From contig NZ_JAJOZK010000004.1 in the NCBI RefSeq assembly GCF_022419185.1, positions 169,583 through 233,582 of the forward strand: a stretch of 64,000 nt of DNA, in the 5' to 3' direction. The stretch is from Thermomonas flagellata (GTDB lineage Bacteria > Pseudomonadota > Gammaproteobacteria > Xanthomonadales > Xanthomonadaceae). This document shows, piece after piece, positions 36,803 to 45,004 of this stretch; position 1 is the stretch's first letter; the number at the start of each line of letters is the position of its first letter. Below the pieces are notes generated by a model that saw nothing but the letters and a program-made list of their open reading frames with translations, had not been told where the DNA came from and ran no database searches. The position numbers were made by a program, and so were the translations under genes.

Positions 36803-38067
36803 GGGCGTCGTGGCTGGCCGAGCGGATCGAGCAGTGGCCGACCGCCAAGCTCATCCCCTACGCCCGCAATGCGCGCACCCATTCCCAGGAGCAGGTGGCG
36901 CAGATCGCCGCCAGTATTGCGGAGTTCGGCTTCACCAACCCGATCCTCGCGGGCAGCGACGGCGTGATCGTCGCCGGTCACGGGCGGCTGGCCGCTGCCC
37001 AGAAACTGGGGCTGGAACGGGTGCCGGTGGTCGTGCTCGACCACCTCACGCCCACCCAGCGCCGGGCGCTCTTGATCGCCGACAACCGTATCGCCGAGAA
37101 CGCTGGTTGGGACGAGCAACTGCTGCACCTCGAGCTGCAGGACCTGCAGGCAGCGGGCCTTGACCTGGACCTCACCGGCTTTGATGCCGACGAGCTGGCC
37201 GATCTGCTCGCGGGCGACGAGCCGGATGTCCAAGGCCAGACCGACGAGGACGCAGTGCCCGAGGTCGAGGCGACCCCGATCTCACACCCGGGCGACGTCT
37301 GGCGCCTCGGCCCGCACCGGCTGCTGTGCGGCGATGCGACCCTCGCCGAGAGCTACGAGCGGTTGATGCCAGGCGCGGTAGCCGACATGGTGTTCACCGA
37401 CCCGCCGTATAACGTCAACTACGCCAACAGCGCGAGAGACAAGCTGCGCGGCAAGGACCGCGCGATCCTCAACGACAACCTGGGCTACGCCTTCCACGAC
37501 TTCCTGCTGGCGGCGTTGACGCCGACCATTGCTCACTGCCGCGGCGCGATCTACGTGGCCATGTCCTCCAGCGAGCTGGACGTGCTGCAATCGGCCTTCC
37601 GCGCCGCCGGCGGCCACTGGTCCACCTTCATCATCTGGGCCAAGCACACCTTCACCCTGGGCCGCGCCGACTACCAGCGCCAGTACGAGCCGATCCTCTA
37701 CGGATGGCCCGAGGGCGCGCAGCGCCACTGGTGCGGCGACCGCGACCAGGGCGATGTGTGGCAGATCAAGAAGCCGCAGAAAAACGACCTGCACCCGACG
37801 ATGAAGCCGGTGGAACTGGTCGAGCGGGCGATCCGCAATTCCAGCCGACCGGGCGATGTGGTGCTCGATCCCTTCGGTGGCTCTGGAACGACGTTGATTG
37901 CGGCCGAGAAGTCTGGCCGCATCGCCCGGCTGATCGAGCTCGATCCAAAGTACGTGGATGTGATCGTGCGCCGCTGGCAGGACTTTACCGGCCAGCAGGC
38001 CACCCGCGAGGCGGATGGCGTGGCGTTCAATCAGGCGGCCAGCGACTCGTCGGTGATCGCGCAGTGA
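36799..38067 (+). CDS. ParB-like/DNA methyltransferase fusion (second copy)
   Basis: A 422 aa paralogue of the preceding gene, coupled by ATGA. The ParB-like domain (KLIPYARNARTHSQEQVAQIA) is very similar. The methyltransferase part has a canonical DPPY (TDPPYNVNY near residue 200) and FGGSGTT near 360 and differs more, so specificity probably differs. DPPY favours N6-adenine. Its 3' end overlaps the next - strand gene by 37 nt. Two such fusions in tandem occur in several siphoviruses. Confidence 0.88.
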   Translation: MRASWLAERIEQWPTAKLIPYARNARTHSQEQVAQIAASIAEFGFTNPILAGSDGVIVAGHGRLAAAQKLGLERVPVVVLDHLTPTQRRALLIADNRIAENAGWDEQLLHLELQDLQAAGLDLDLTGFDADELADLLAGDEPDVQGQTDEDAVPEVEATPISHPGDVWRLGPHRLLCGDATLAESYERLMPGAVADMVFTDPPYNVNYANSARDKLRGKDRAILNDNLGYAFHDFLLAALTPTIAHCRGAIYVAMSSSELDVLQSAFRAAGGHWSTFIIWAKHTFTLGRADYQRQYEPILYGWPEGAQRHWCGDRDQGDVWQIKKPQKNDLHPTMKPVELVERAIRNSSRPGDVVLDPFGGSGTTLIAAEKSGRIARLIELDPKYVDVIVRRWQDFTGQQATREADGVAFNQAASDSSVIAQ

Positions 38068-38411
38068 ATCACAAAGCCCGTCAGGTAAGGCAAGCCGCGC
38101 GGGATGCCGTATTGCTTGGCTGTTTGACGGCCGATCGTCCATTCCATCCAGCGCCCGGTGGCGGCCTCGATCGCGTCCGCCAGGTTCTTGCCCTCGTGCA
38201 GCCCGTTCAGGACGTCGTCGGCAAAGTGGCGGCCGTGGACGCTGTCGAGGAAGGCCCGTACCGATTCGAACGGCTGGCAGGTGGCGTGGGAGATCGCGGT
38301 CATCGCGATCGGCCAGGCGGCCTGGGCGTGCTCGCCCATCGTGCCCCAGAAGCCCCACGACTCGTTCTGGGTGACGGGGATCGCTGTGATGGTCTTTGGG
38401 GTGGTGCTCAT
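38031..38411 (-). CDS. unknown - strand protein 1 with shared upstream element
   Basis: A 126 aa soluble protein of unknown family, with no signal peptide. The ATG at 38411 is chosen because GGAG precedes it by 8 nt; MEPEM at 38423 is the alternative. Features are a Trp/Gly-rich start (NESWGFWGTMGEHAQAAW) and a helix EGKNLADAIEAATGRWMEW. It is the last of three - strand genes (with DUF3489 and DUF6900) that each follow a copy of the same repeat. Confidence 0.6.
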   Translation of the reverse strand: MSTTPKTITAIPVTQNESWGFWGTMGEHAQAAWPIAMTAISHATCQPFESVRAFLDSVHGRHFADDVLNGLHEGKNLADAIEAATGRWMEWTIGRQTAKQYGIPRGLPYLTGFVIHCAITDESLAA

Positions 38412-38448
38412 CTCGGGCTCCATCGGGTGGATCGTGGCGACACCCGTA

Positions 38449-38480
38449 TGAACGCGCTGTTCGATGCAAAAGCCAAGCGC
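38449..38480. repeat. upstream repeat element, copy 1
   Basis: This copy lies 38 nt before the - strand start at 38411. Read on the - strand it gives CTTGGCTT, a variable part, and GAACAGCGCGTTCAT, with the dyad GAAC-N5-GTTC. Copies 2 and 3 are at 39127 and 39428. Confidence 0.75.
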
Positions 38481-38508
38481 CGCTTGGCCTCTGTCTCGAT
38501 CTTGTTGT

Positions 38509-39090
38509 TCAGGCGATGCGGTACACCCGCTCGCCGCCCTGGGGCTTGTCGGAGACGATGGCCAGTCCCAGCTTCTTCTTGAGCGCCCCGGCCAGGGTGC
38601 CGCGCACCGTGTGCGGCTGCCAGCCGGTGGCATCCATGATCTGGCGGATCGTGGCGCCCTCGGGGCGGCGCAGCATCGCGATCACCTGCGCCTGCTTGCT
38701 GTGGGCGCGGGTGCGGCGCGGCGCATCGTCCTCCGCCTGCGTCCACGCGGCTTCGGCGGCAGTGACGGCGGCCTCCAATTCGGGATCGCTCGTGGCGGCT
38801 GTCGCAGTTTCCGCGTTCGCGATGATCTGATCGAGACAGGCTTCGAACGAGCCCGCGCTCGGCGTCTTCGCGCCGGGGCGCGGCAGCCCCAGGGCGTCGT
38901 AGCCCTCGGCGGCGACGAACCAGCGACTGCCATCGGTGGTGATCAGGGCACGGCTGAACAGGCCGTCGAGCACCTTCTGGCGCGCGCCGCCCTTGATGTG
39001 CTCGGGGAACCACTCGATGCGGCCGCCGTGGTGCTCGATGGCATGGGCCAGGATGGCGTGCTGGGTGGGCGTCAAGGTGATGGGGGTCAT
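38509..39090 (-). CDS. DUF3489 domain protein
   Basis: A 193 aa protein with two HTH-like parts. The N-terminal half (TPTQHAILAHAIEHHGG) is followed by an Ala/Glu-rich linker (about 85-125) and the C-terminal DUF3489 winged helix (MLRRPEGATIRQIMDATGW, then HTVRGTLAGALKKKLGL and GERVYRI). GGAG lies before the start. A DNA-binding regulatory role is likely. Such proteins recur in prophages with DUF2924-recombinase modules. Confidence 0.82.
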   Translation of the reverse strand: MTPITLTPTQHAILAHAIEHHGGRIEWFPEHIKGGARQKVLDGLFSRALITTDGSRWFVAAEGYDALGLPRPGAKTPSAGSFEACLDQIIANAETATAATSDPELEAAVTAAEAAWTQAEDDAPRRTRAHSKQAQVIAMLRRPEGATIRQIMDATGWQPHTVRGTLAGALKKKLGLAIVSDKPQGGERVYRIA

Positions 39091-39126
39091 GGGCTGCTCC
39101 TTCGCGGGGGTGGATCGGGTGAGGTG

Positions 39127-39159
39127 ATGAACGCGCTGTTCGCCTGTGAAGCCAAGCGT
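39127..39159. repeat. upstream repeat element, copy 2
   Basis: The element lies 37 nt before the DUF3489 start at 39090. It has the same GAACAGCGCGTTCAT core and CTTGGCTT on the - strand, with a different linker between them. Confidence 0.75.
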
Positions 39160-39186
39160 TTCGTGCCTGGCTTCACCACCTTCCGG

Positions 39187-39393
39187 TCAGTCCTGGGCGA
39201 CGTCCGGCTCCGGGGGTTTTGGGCGCGACGCCCCCGCTTCGACGCCTGCCTTGAAGGCCGCTTCCAGCGCGGCGCGCAGGTTCCACACCGCCAGGTCGTG
39301 GAAGTCCAGGCGGTCGGCGTGGCGGGTCTGCAGGGTTTCGAGGCCCAGATGCTGCTGGGCGATCTGGGTGAGGAGGGGGTCGATGGGGGGCAT
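39187..39393 (-). CDS. DUF6900-like small protein
   Basis: A 68 aa acidic protein (IAQQHLGLETLQTRHADRLD, then FHDLAVWNLRAALEAAF). It matches my recollection of DUF6900, a small family of phage and plasmid origin. GAGGA precedes the ATG at 39393; an upstream in-frame ATG at 39456 would run through the repeat element and is rejected. Function unknown. Confidence 0.7.
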   Translation of the reverse strand: MPPIDPLLTQIAQQHLGLETLQTRHADRLDFHDLAVWNLRAALEAAFKAGVEAGASRPKPPEPDVAQD

Positions 39394-39427
39394 GGCGTGT
39401 TCCTCTCGGTGTGGTTGGCGTGATGGG

Positions 39428-39459
39428 ATGAACGCGCTGTTTGCGAGGAAAGCCAAGCT
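39428..39459. repeat. upstream repeat element, copy 3
   Basis: The element lies 35 nt before the DUF6900-like start. The core reads AACAGCGCGTTCAT with a C-to-A-type change at its left edge (GCAAACAGCGCG). Its other end is 42 nt from the + strand terminase small subunit gene. Confidence 0.7.
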
Positions 39460-39500
39460 GAATCTGAAAAAACACGAACCGATGTGGGAAGACGGCGACG

Positions 39501-40046
39501 ATGGGACTTTCGATTCGCGCCTACGCGCGCCACCGCGGCGTGTCGCACGTGGCCGTGAAGAAGGCGATCGACACCGGCCGCATCACGCCGCTGCCTGACG
39601 GCACGATCGATGCCGAGACGGCCGATGCGCAGTGGGCGCGCAACACCTTGCAGCCCCGCCGCGCACCCGAGCACAAGCCCCCCACTCCCCAGAGGGCGCA
39701 GGCCAAACCCGAACAGGTAATCCCCGACCCCGGCACCCCGCCGCTGCCCACCGGCGGCACCTCGCTGCTGCAGGCGCGCACGGTCAACGAGGTCCTCAAG
39801 GCCCAGCTCAACAAAGTGGAGCTGGCACAGCGCAAGGGGGAGCTCGTCGATCGCGCGCAGGCCGTCTCTCACGTGTTCAAGCTCGCGCGCACCGAGCGCG
39901 ATGCGTGGCTGAACTGGCCGGCGCGCATCTCGGCGCAGATGGCTGCACGCCTGAACGTCGATGCGCATGCGCTGCACGTGGCGCTCGATGCGGCCGTGCG
40001 CGAGCATTTGCAGGAACTGGGCGAGCTTCGACCGCGGGTGGACTGA
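39501..40046 (+). CDS. terminase small subunit, Nu1-like
   Basis: A 181 aa protein. The N-terminal winged helix (YARHRGVSHVAVKKAIDTGRI, then DGTIDAETADAQWA) matches Nu1/terminase small subunits of lambda-like packaging motors. A Pro-rich linker (about 50-95) and a helical C-terminus with RTVNEVLKAQLNKVELAQRK follow, ending in the region that contacts the large subunit. It recognises the packaging site on phage DNA. It is separated from the large subunit by a 334 nt gap. Confidence 0.82.
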   Translation: MGLSIRAYARHRGVSHVAVKKAIDTGRITPLPDGTIDAETADAQWARNTLQPRRAPEHKPPTPQRAQAKPEQVIPDPGTPPLPTGGTSLLQARTVNEVLKAQLNKVELAQRKGELVDRAQAVSHVFKLARTERDAWLNWPARISAQMAARLNVDAHALHVALDAAVREHLQELGELRPRVD

Positions 40047-40048
40047 CG

Positions 40049-40183
40049 ATGAGCAAGCACGCGGCGACTGGCACTCACCTGCGCATCTTCGACCAACAAA
40101 AATGCCCGCACGCGCCGACTCGCTGCGGACATGGGCGGTTCTGGTTTGCCAGTCGGGACGTCGCCACCGCCAAACACGGGTGA
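40049..40183 (+). CDS. possible 44 aa protein in the terminase gap
   Basis: A short frame begins 2 nt after the small-subunit stop (MSKHAATGTHLRIFDQQKC). Two Cys and several His (CPHAPTRCGH) give a metal-site look, but no family is recognised. The rest of the gap (40184-40380) shows no gene. It has a hairpin CTGCCG/CGGCAG (arms near 40207 and 40239) and a GGGTTAACGGGTTCCCCCGG segment (40263-40282) that could be part of a cos-type site. Confidence 0.35.
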   Translation: MSKHAATGTHLRIFDQQKCPHAPTRCGHGRFWFASRDVATAKHG

Positions 40184-40380
40184 CCCAGGGTGGGCGCCTG
40201 AGTCAGCCTGCCGCTCGAACGGGACTTATCCGCGCGTCGGCAGATCCAAAACGGGGTGTGACCGGGTTAACGGGTTCCCCCGGCCCCGAAGCGACACTCG
40301 AATGCGCATCCCGCACATAAAGCCGCTTCGTTACAGCCGGTGATCGTACATCGGCTTTTGCGTGGGGTGTATGGGTTTAC

Positions 40381-42366
40381 GTGAGCAGCGCATCGATGTC
40401 TGGCATGGGTGATTCTTACGACGGCGCCGACGACATCGAACGGGCCTGGCGCGAGGGGCTCACCCCCGATCCGCTGCTGACGGTCTCCGAATGGGCCGAC
40501 CGGCATCGGGTGCTCTCGAGCAAGGCCTCGAGCGAGCCGGGGCGCTGGCGCACGAGCCGCACACCCTACCTGCGCGAGATCATGGACTGCCTCTCGCCGA
40601 CCTCGCCCGTCGAGCGGGTGGTGTTCATGAAAGCCGCGCAACTGGGCGCCACCGAAATGGGCAGCAACTGGATCGGCTATGTCATCCACCACGCGCCGGG
40701 GCCGATGATGGCGGTGTGGCCGACGGTGGAGATGGCCAAGCGCAACTCCAAGCAGCGCATCGACCCGCTGATCGAGGAGTCGCCGGTGCTCTCCGAACTC
40801 ATCGCCCCGGCGCGCAGCCGGGATTCGGGCAACACCATCTTGGCCAAAGAGTTCCGCGGCGGCGTGCTGGTGATGACCGGGGCCAACAGCGCGGTGGGCC
40901 TGCGCTCGATGCCGGTGCGCTATCTCTTCCTCGACGAGGTGGACGGCTATCCGCTGGACGTCGAGGGTGAGGGCGATGCGATTTCGCTCGCGGAGGCGCG
41001 CACGCGCACCTTTGCGCGGCGCAAGATCTTCATCGTCTCGACCCCGACGATTGCGGGCGCGAGCGCCATCGAGCGCGAGTACGAGGCGAGCGACCAGCGG
41101 CGCTACTTCGTGCCCTGCCCGCACTGCGGCCACCGCCAATGGCTGCGCTTCGAACAACTCCGCTGGGACAAGGGCGCGCCGCAGACGGCGGCCTACGTCT
41201 GCGAGGCCTGCGATGTGTCGATTGCCGAGCACCACAAGACCTGGATGCTCGAGCAAGGGGAGTGGAAGGCCTGCGCCCCCGGTGCCAAGACGGCGGGCTT
41301 TCACCTGTCGTCGCTCTACAGCCCGGTGGGCTGGCGCTCCTGGCGCGACATCGCCGCCGCCTGGGAGGCAGCGGTTGGCAAGGAATCCGGGTCGGCTGCC
41401 GCGATCAAGACCTTCAAGAACACGGAGCTGGGCGAGACCTGGGTCGAGGAGGGCGAGGCGCCCGACTGGCAGCGGCTGCTGGAACGGCGTGAGGACTATC
41501 CCCTGGGCCGGGTGCCCGCCGGCGGCCTGCTGCTCGTGGGCGGCGCCGACGTGCAGAAGGACCGCATCGAGGCCTCGATCTGGGCCTTCGGGCGCGGCAA
41601 GGCAGCCTGGCTGGTCGAGCACCGGGTGCTGATGGGCGACACGGCCCGCGATGCGGTGTGGAAGCGCCTCGCGGAACTCGTCGCCGAGACCTGGACGCAC
41701 GAGAGCGGCGCGCAGATGCCGCTGGCGCGCTTCGCGCTCGACACGGGCTTTGCGACCCAGGAAGCCTACGCCTTCGTGCGCGCCTGCCGCGATCCGCGGG
41801 TGATGGCGGTCAAAGGTGTTCCGCGCGGGGCGGCACTCATCGGCACGCCGACGGCGGTGGACGTCTCGCTCTCGGGCAAGCGGCTGCGCCGGGGCATCAA
41901 GGTCTACGGCGTGGCGGTGGGCATCGCCAAGCTCGAGCTCTACAACAACCTGCGCAAGAGCGCCGACGTGGCCGAGGACGGCGCGACCCCGGTCTATCCG
42001 GCCGGCTTCGTGCATCTGCCCAAGATCGACGCCGAGTTCATCCAGCAGCTGTGCGCCGAGCAACTCGTCACCCGGCGCGACCGCAACGGCTACCCGGTGC
42101 GCGAGTGGCAGAAGATGCGCGAGCGCAACGAAGCCCTGGACTGCTACGTCTACGCCCGCGCCGCCGCATCGGCGGCGGGCCTGGACCGTTTCGAGGAACG
42201 CCACTGGCGGGAGCTGGAGCGGCCACTGGGGCTGGCGCCACCACCGGATGCGCCGCCACCGATTCCTGCATTGAACCCTGAAGAGGCCACCCAGCGAGGT
42301 GGCCTCGCTACTTCTACGAACCGCAACCTCGGCCGGCGTGTGATCCGCAGCCCCTGGCTGCGCTGA
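40381..42366 (+). CDS. terminase large subunit, GpA family
   Basis: A 661 aa DNA-packaging ATPase-nuclease starting at GTG (ATG at 40396 is the alternative). The ATPase P-loop is KAAQLGATE (residues 84-92) and the Walker B is YLFLDEVDGY (181-190). A zinc-ribbon with C246/C249 and C274/C277 follows, then the nuclease domain up to about residue 600. GpA family members cut cos sites and pump DNA into the prohead. The Pro-rich end is unusual. Confidence 0.92.
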   Translation: MSSASMSGMGDSYDGADDIERAWREGLTPDPLLTVSEWADRHRVLSSKASSEPGRWRTSRTPYLREIMDCLSPTSPVERVVFMKAAQLGATEMGSNWIGYVIHHAPGPMMAVWPTVEMAKRNSKQRIDPLIEESPVLSELIAPARSRDSGNTILAKEFRGGVLVMTGANSAVGLRSMPVRYLFLDEVDGYPLDVEGEGDAISLAEARTRTFARRKIFIVSTPTIAGASAIEREYEASDQRRYFVPCPHCGHRQWLRFEQLRWDKGAPQTAAYVCEACDVSIAEHHKTWMLEQGEWKACAPGAKTAGFHLSSLYSPVGWRSWRDIAAAWEAAVGKESGSAAAIKTFKNTELGETWVEEGEAPDWQRLLERREDYPLGRVPAGGLLLVGGADVQKDRIEASIWAFGRGKAAWLVEHRVLMGDTARDAVWKRLAELVAETWTHESGAQMPLARFALDTGFATQEAYAFVRACRDPRVMAVKGVPRGAALIGTPTAVDVSLSGKRLRRGIKVYGVAVGIAKLELYNNLRKSADVAEDGATPVYPAGFVHLPKIDAEFIQQLCAEQLVTRRDRNGYPVREWQKMRERNEALDCYVYARAAASAAGLDRFEERHWRELERPLGLAPPPDAPPPIPALNPEEATQRGGLATSTNRNLGRRVIRSPWLR

Positions 42367-42401
42367 TCCCCGCTGTCTGTTCCGAACCCGAAGGAGAGAA
42401 C

Positions 42402-42893
42402 ATGAGTCTGGCCACCCGCATCGAAAGCCTGGTCATCCGCGTCGCGCAGGAGTTCAACGACGTGCGCGCCAAGGCCGGCAACCTCGCCAACCTCACCACC
42501 ACCGACAAGTCGAGCCTGGTGGCGGCGATCAACGAACTCAAGGCCGCGGTGCTCGCGTCCGGCGCGATCGACGACACCCAGGTCGCCACCACCAGCACCT
42601 ACTCGTCGAGCAAGATCGTCACGCTGCTCGATGCGCTCAAAGCCGAGATCCTGGGCGGGGCGGACGCCGCCTACGACACCCTGCTGGAGATCCAGCAGCT
42701 GCTGCAAAACGGCACCAGCGGTCTGGACGCGCTGCTGTCCGCCGTCAACCACCGGGTGCGCTTCGATGCGCCGCAGACCCTCACCGCTGCCGAAGCCACC
42801 CAGGCGCGCAGCAACATCGGCGCGGTGGCCAGTGCCGACGTCGGCAACACCGACACCGACTTCGTCGCGGTCTTCGAAGGGGCGCTCGTCTGA
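42402..42893 (+). CDS. tail-fibre-like structural protein between terminase and portal
   Basis: A 163 aa protein after AAGGAG. Repetitive, helical composition (NLTTTDKSSLVAAINELKAAV, then TLLEIQQLLQNGTSGLDALL) and a LTAAEATQARSNIGAV segment are typical of phage tail-fibre or baseplate decorations. Its position before the portal gene, coupled (TGATG) to another fibre-like gene, is unusual. Confidence 0.6.
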   Translation: MSLATRIESLVIRVAQEFNDVRAKAGNLANLTTTDKSSLVAAINELKAAVLASGAIDDTQVATTSTYSSSKIVTLLDALKAEILGGADAAYDTLLEIQQLLQNGTSGLDALLSAVNHRVRFDAPQTLTAAEATQARSNIGAVASADVGNTDTDFVAVFEGALV

Positions 42894-43285
42894 TGAGCCT
42901 GGCCTCACGCATCGCCGCCCTGGCCGGCCGCATCGGCCTGGAGGTCCGGACCAAGATCGACGCCACCCACCCCGGCCTGGCCCGGGCCTGGGTGTGTTTC
43001 GGGTATGTCGGCAACCAGATCGTCGTGCGCGCTGCCCACAACGTGGCCGGTGTCACCCGCACCGCGGCCGGCCGCTACCGCGTGAGCTTTGCCACGCCGA
43101 TGCCCGATACCGACTACTGCTGGACGGCGCTGGCCCGCAGCAGCACCAACAGCGGCACGCAGCGCATCGCCGTCGTGCGCGCCACCGCCGACCAGAAGAC
43201 TGCCCAGCACGTCGACCTCAGCTGCGCCACCACGGCCACCGCGTTCGACGACTCCCTTGAGGTCAACCTCGTGGTCTACCGCTGA
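42893..43285 (+). CDS. tail-fibre C-terminal-like protein
   Basis: A 130 aa protein that begins with the same MSLA-x-RI start as its neighbour. The rest resembles the beta-rich receptor-side end of tail fibres (AWVCFGYVGNQIVVRAAHNV, then RYRVSFATPMPDTDYCW and LVVYR at the end). The two genes could be parts of one split fibre. It is coupled at both ends by TGATG overlaps. Confidence 0.6.
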   Translation: MSLASRIAALAGRIGLEVRTKIDATHPGLARAWVCFGYVGNQIVVRAAHNVAGVTRTAAGRYRVSFATPMPDTDYCWTALARSSTNSGTQRIAVVRATADQKTAQHVDLSCATTATAFDDSLEVNLVVYR

Positions 43286-43506
43286 TGGCCTACACCCAAG
43301 CCGACCTCGATGCCCTGCAAGCGGCGCTGGCCAAGGGCGAGCGGCGCGTGACCTTCGGCGACAAGACCGTCGAGTACCGCTCGGTGGAGGAACTGCAAGC
43401 GGCCATCGCCGCCGTGAAACGCGGCCTCTTCGAGCAGGCCGTGGCCACGGGGCTGTGGCCGGACGCGCCGCGGCAGATTCGCATCACCACCGCCAAGGGG
43501 ACCTGA
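43285..43506 (+). CDS. gpW-like head-tail joining protein
   Basis: A 73 aa protein of the gpW family (AYTQADLDALQAALAKGERR, then TVEYRSVEELQAAI). gpW-type proteins stabilise the DNA-filled head and provide the surface for the next connector protein. The position just before the portal is standard for lambda-like genomes. Confidence 0.82.
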   Translation: MAYTQADLDALQAALAKGERRVTFGDKTVEYRSVEELQAAIAAVKRGLFEQAVATGLWPDAPRQIRITTAKGT

Positions 43507-43508
43507 GG

Positions 43509-44999
43509 ATGGGCTGGTGGCACAGCGTCAAGCGCCGGCTGCTGGGCGGCAGCCCCACCTACGACGGCGCAGGCGGCGGCCGCCGCTCGCTGGCCTGGCA
43601 GGTCGGCAATCCCGGGGCGGTGGCGGCGCTGGCTTACACACAGCCCGAGCTGCGCGCCAAGAGCCGCGATCTCGCCCGGCGCAACGCCTGGGCCGCCGCC
43701 GGCATCGAGGCCTTCGTCGCCAACGCCATCGGCACCGGCATCAAGCCGCAGAGCATGGTGCAGGACGCCGCGCTGCGCGAGGCCATCCACGCGCTGTGGT
43801 GGGACTGGGTGGAGGAGGCCGACGCGGCGGGCCTGACCGACTTCTATGGTCTGCAGGCCTTGGCCTGCCGGGCCATGCTCGAGGGCGGTGAGTGCCTGAT
43901 CCGGCTGCGCTGGCGCCGCCCCGAGGATGGCCTGCCGGTGGGGCTGCAGCTGCAGCTGCTCGAGCCCGAGCACCTGCCGACCACCCTGAACCGGGACCTG
44001 CCGTCCGGCCACGCGATCCGCGCGGGCATCGAGTTCGACCGGCTGGGCCGGCGCGTGGCCTACCACCTGACCCGCTCGCACCCGGGCGACGGCAGTTTGG
44101 CCCCGATGTCGGGCACGGGGGCTGCCGCAGGAGGGCTGGACACCGTGCGCGTGCCCGCAGACGAGGTAATCCACCTGTTTCGCCCGTTGCGCCCGGGGCA
44201 GATCCGCGGCGAGCCGTGGCTGGCCCGCGCCCTCATCAAGCTGCACGAGCTGGACCAGTACGACGACGCCGAGCTGGTGCGCAAGAAAACCGCCGCGATG
44301 TTCGCCGGCTTCATCACGCGGCTCGCCCCCGAGGACGGCCTGATGGGCGAGGGGCTGCCCGATGCCCAGGGGGTGGCGCTCGCGGGGCTCGAACCCGGCA
44401 CGCTGCAGATCCTGGAGCCGGGCGAGGACATCAAGTTCAGTCAGCCGGCCGACGTGGGTTCGAGCTACGGCGAGTTCATGCGCCAGCAGTTCCGGGCGGT
44501 GGCTGCCGCCATGGGCATCACCTACGAGATGCTCACCGGTGATCTCACCCAGGTGAACTACTCCAGCATCCGTGCGGGACTGCTGGAGTTCCGCCGCCGC
44601 TGTGAGGCCATCCAGCATGGCGTGATCGTGCACCTGCTCTGCCGCCCGGTGTGGCGGGCCTGGATGGAGCAGGCGGTGCTGGAAGGCGCCCTGTCGCTGC
44701 CGGGCTTTGCGCGCCGGCGCCGAGAGTTCCTCGCCGCCAAGTGGATCCCGCAGGGCTGGCAGTGGGTCGATCCGCTCAAGGAGTTCAACGCCTTGAAGCT
44801 CGCGATCCGCGCAGGACTGATGAGCCGCTCGGAGGCGATCTCGGCCTACGGCTACGACGCCGAGGACATTGACCGCGAGATCGCCGCGGACAACGCCCGC
44901 GCCGATGAACTGGGGCTGGTGTTCGACTCGGATCCGCGGCACGACCAACCGACGCCGACATCGCCGACGCCGGCGCACGAGACCGACCTTCAGGACTGA
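43509..44999 (+). CDS. phage portal protein, lambda family
   Basis: A 496 aa portal. Family features are the SRDLARRNAWAAAGIEAFVANAIGTGIKP-type start (broken here at about residues 52-80), VIHLFRPLRPGQIRGEPWLA, and the end MGITYEMLTGDLTQVNYSSIR. The dodecameric portal forms the DNA channel at the capsid vertex. The C-terminal tail is Pro/Thr-rich. It lies 2 nt after gpW and 5 nt before the protease gene. Confidence 0.92.
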   Translation: MGWWHSVKRRLLGGSPTYDGAGGGRRSLAWQVGNPGAVAALAYTQPELRAKSRDLARRNAWAAAGIEAFVANAIGTGIKPQSMVQDAALREAIHALWWDWVEEADAAGLTDFYGLQALACRAMLEGGECLIRLRWRRPEDGLPVGLQLQLLEPEHLPTTLNRDLPSGHAIRAGIEFDRLGRRVAYHLTRSHPGDGSLAPMSGTGAAAGGLDTVRVPADEVIHLFRPLRPGQIRGEPWLARALIKLHELDQYDDAELVRKKTAAMFAGFITRLAPEDGLMGEGLPDAQGVALAGLEPGTLQILEPGEDIKFSQPADVGSSYGEFMRQQFRAVAAAMGITYEMLTGDLTQVNYSSIRAGLLEFRRRCEAIQHGVIVHLLCRPVWRAWMEQAVLEGALSLPGFARRRREFLAAKWIPQGWQWVDPLKEFNALKLAIRAGLMSRSEAISAYGYDAEDIDREIAADNARADELGLVFDSDPRHDQPTPTSPTPAHETDLQD

Positions 45000-45004
45000 C
45001 ACCG

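Noticed and set aside
40190..40320. A tRNA-like fold in the terminase gap
   Set aside because: Stems can be drawn but there is no acceptor/T-arm consensus (GTTCGAATC type) and no CCA.
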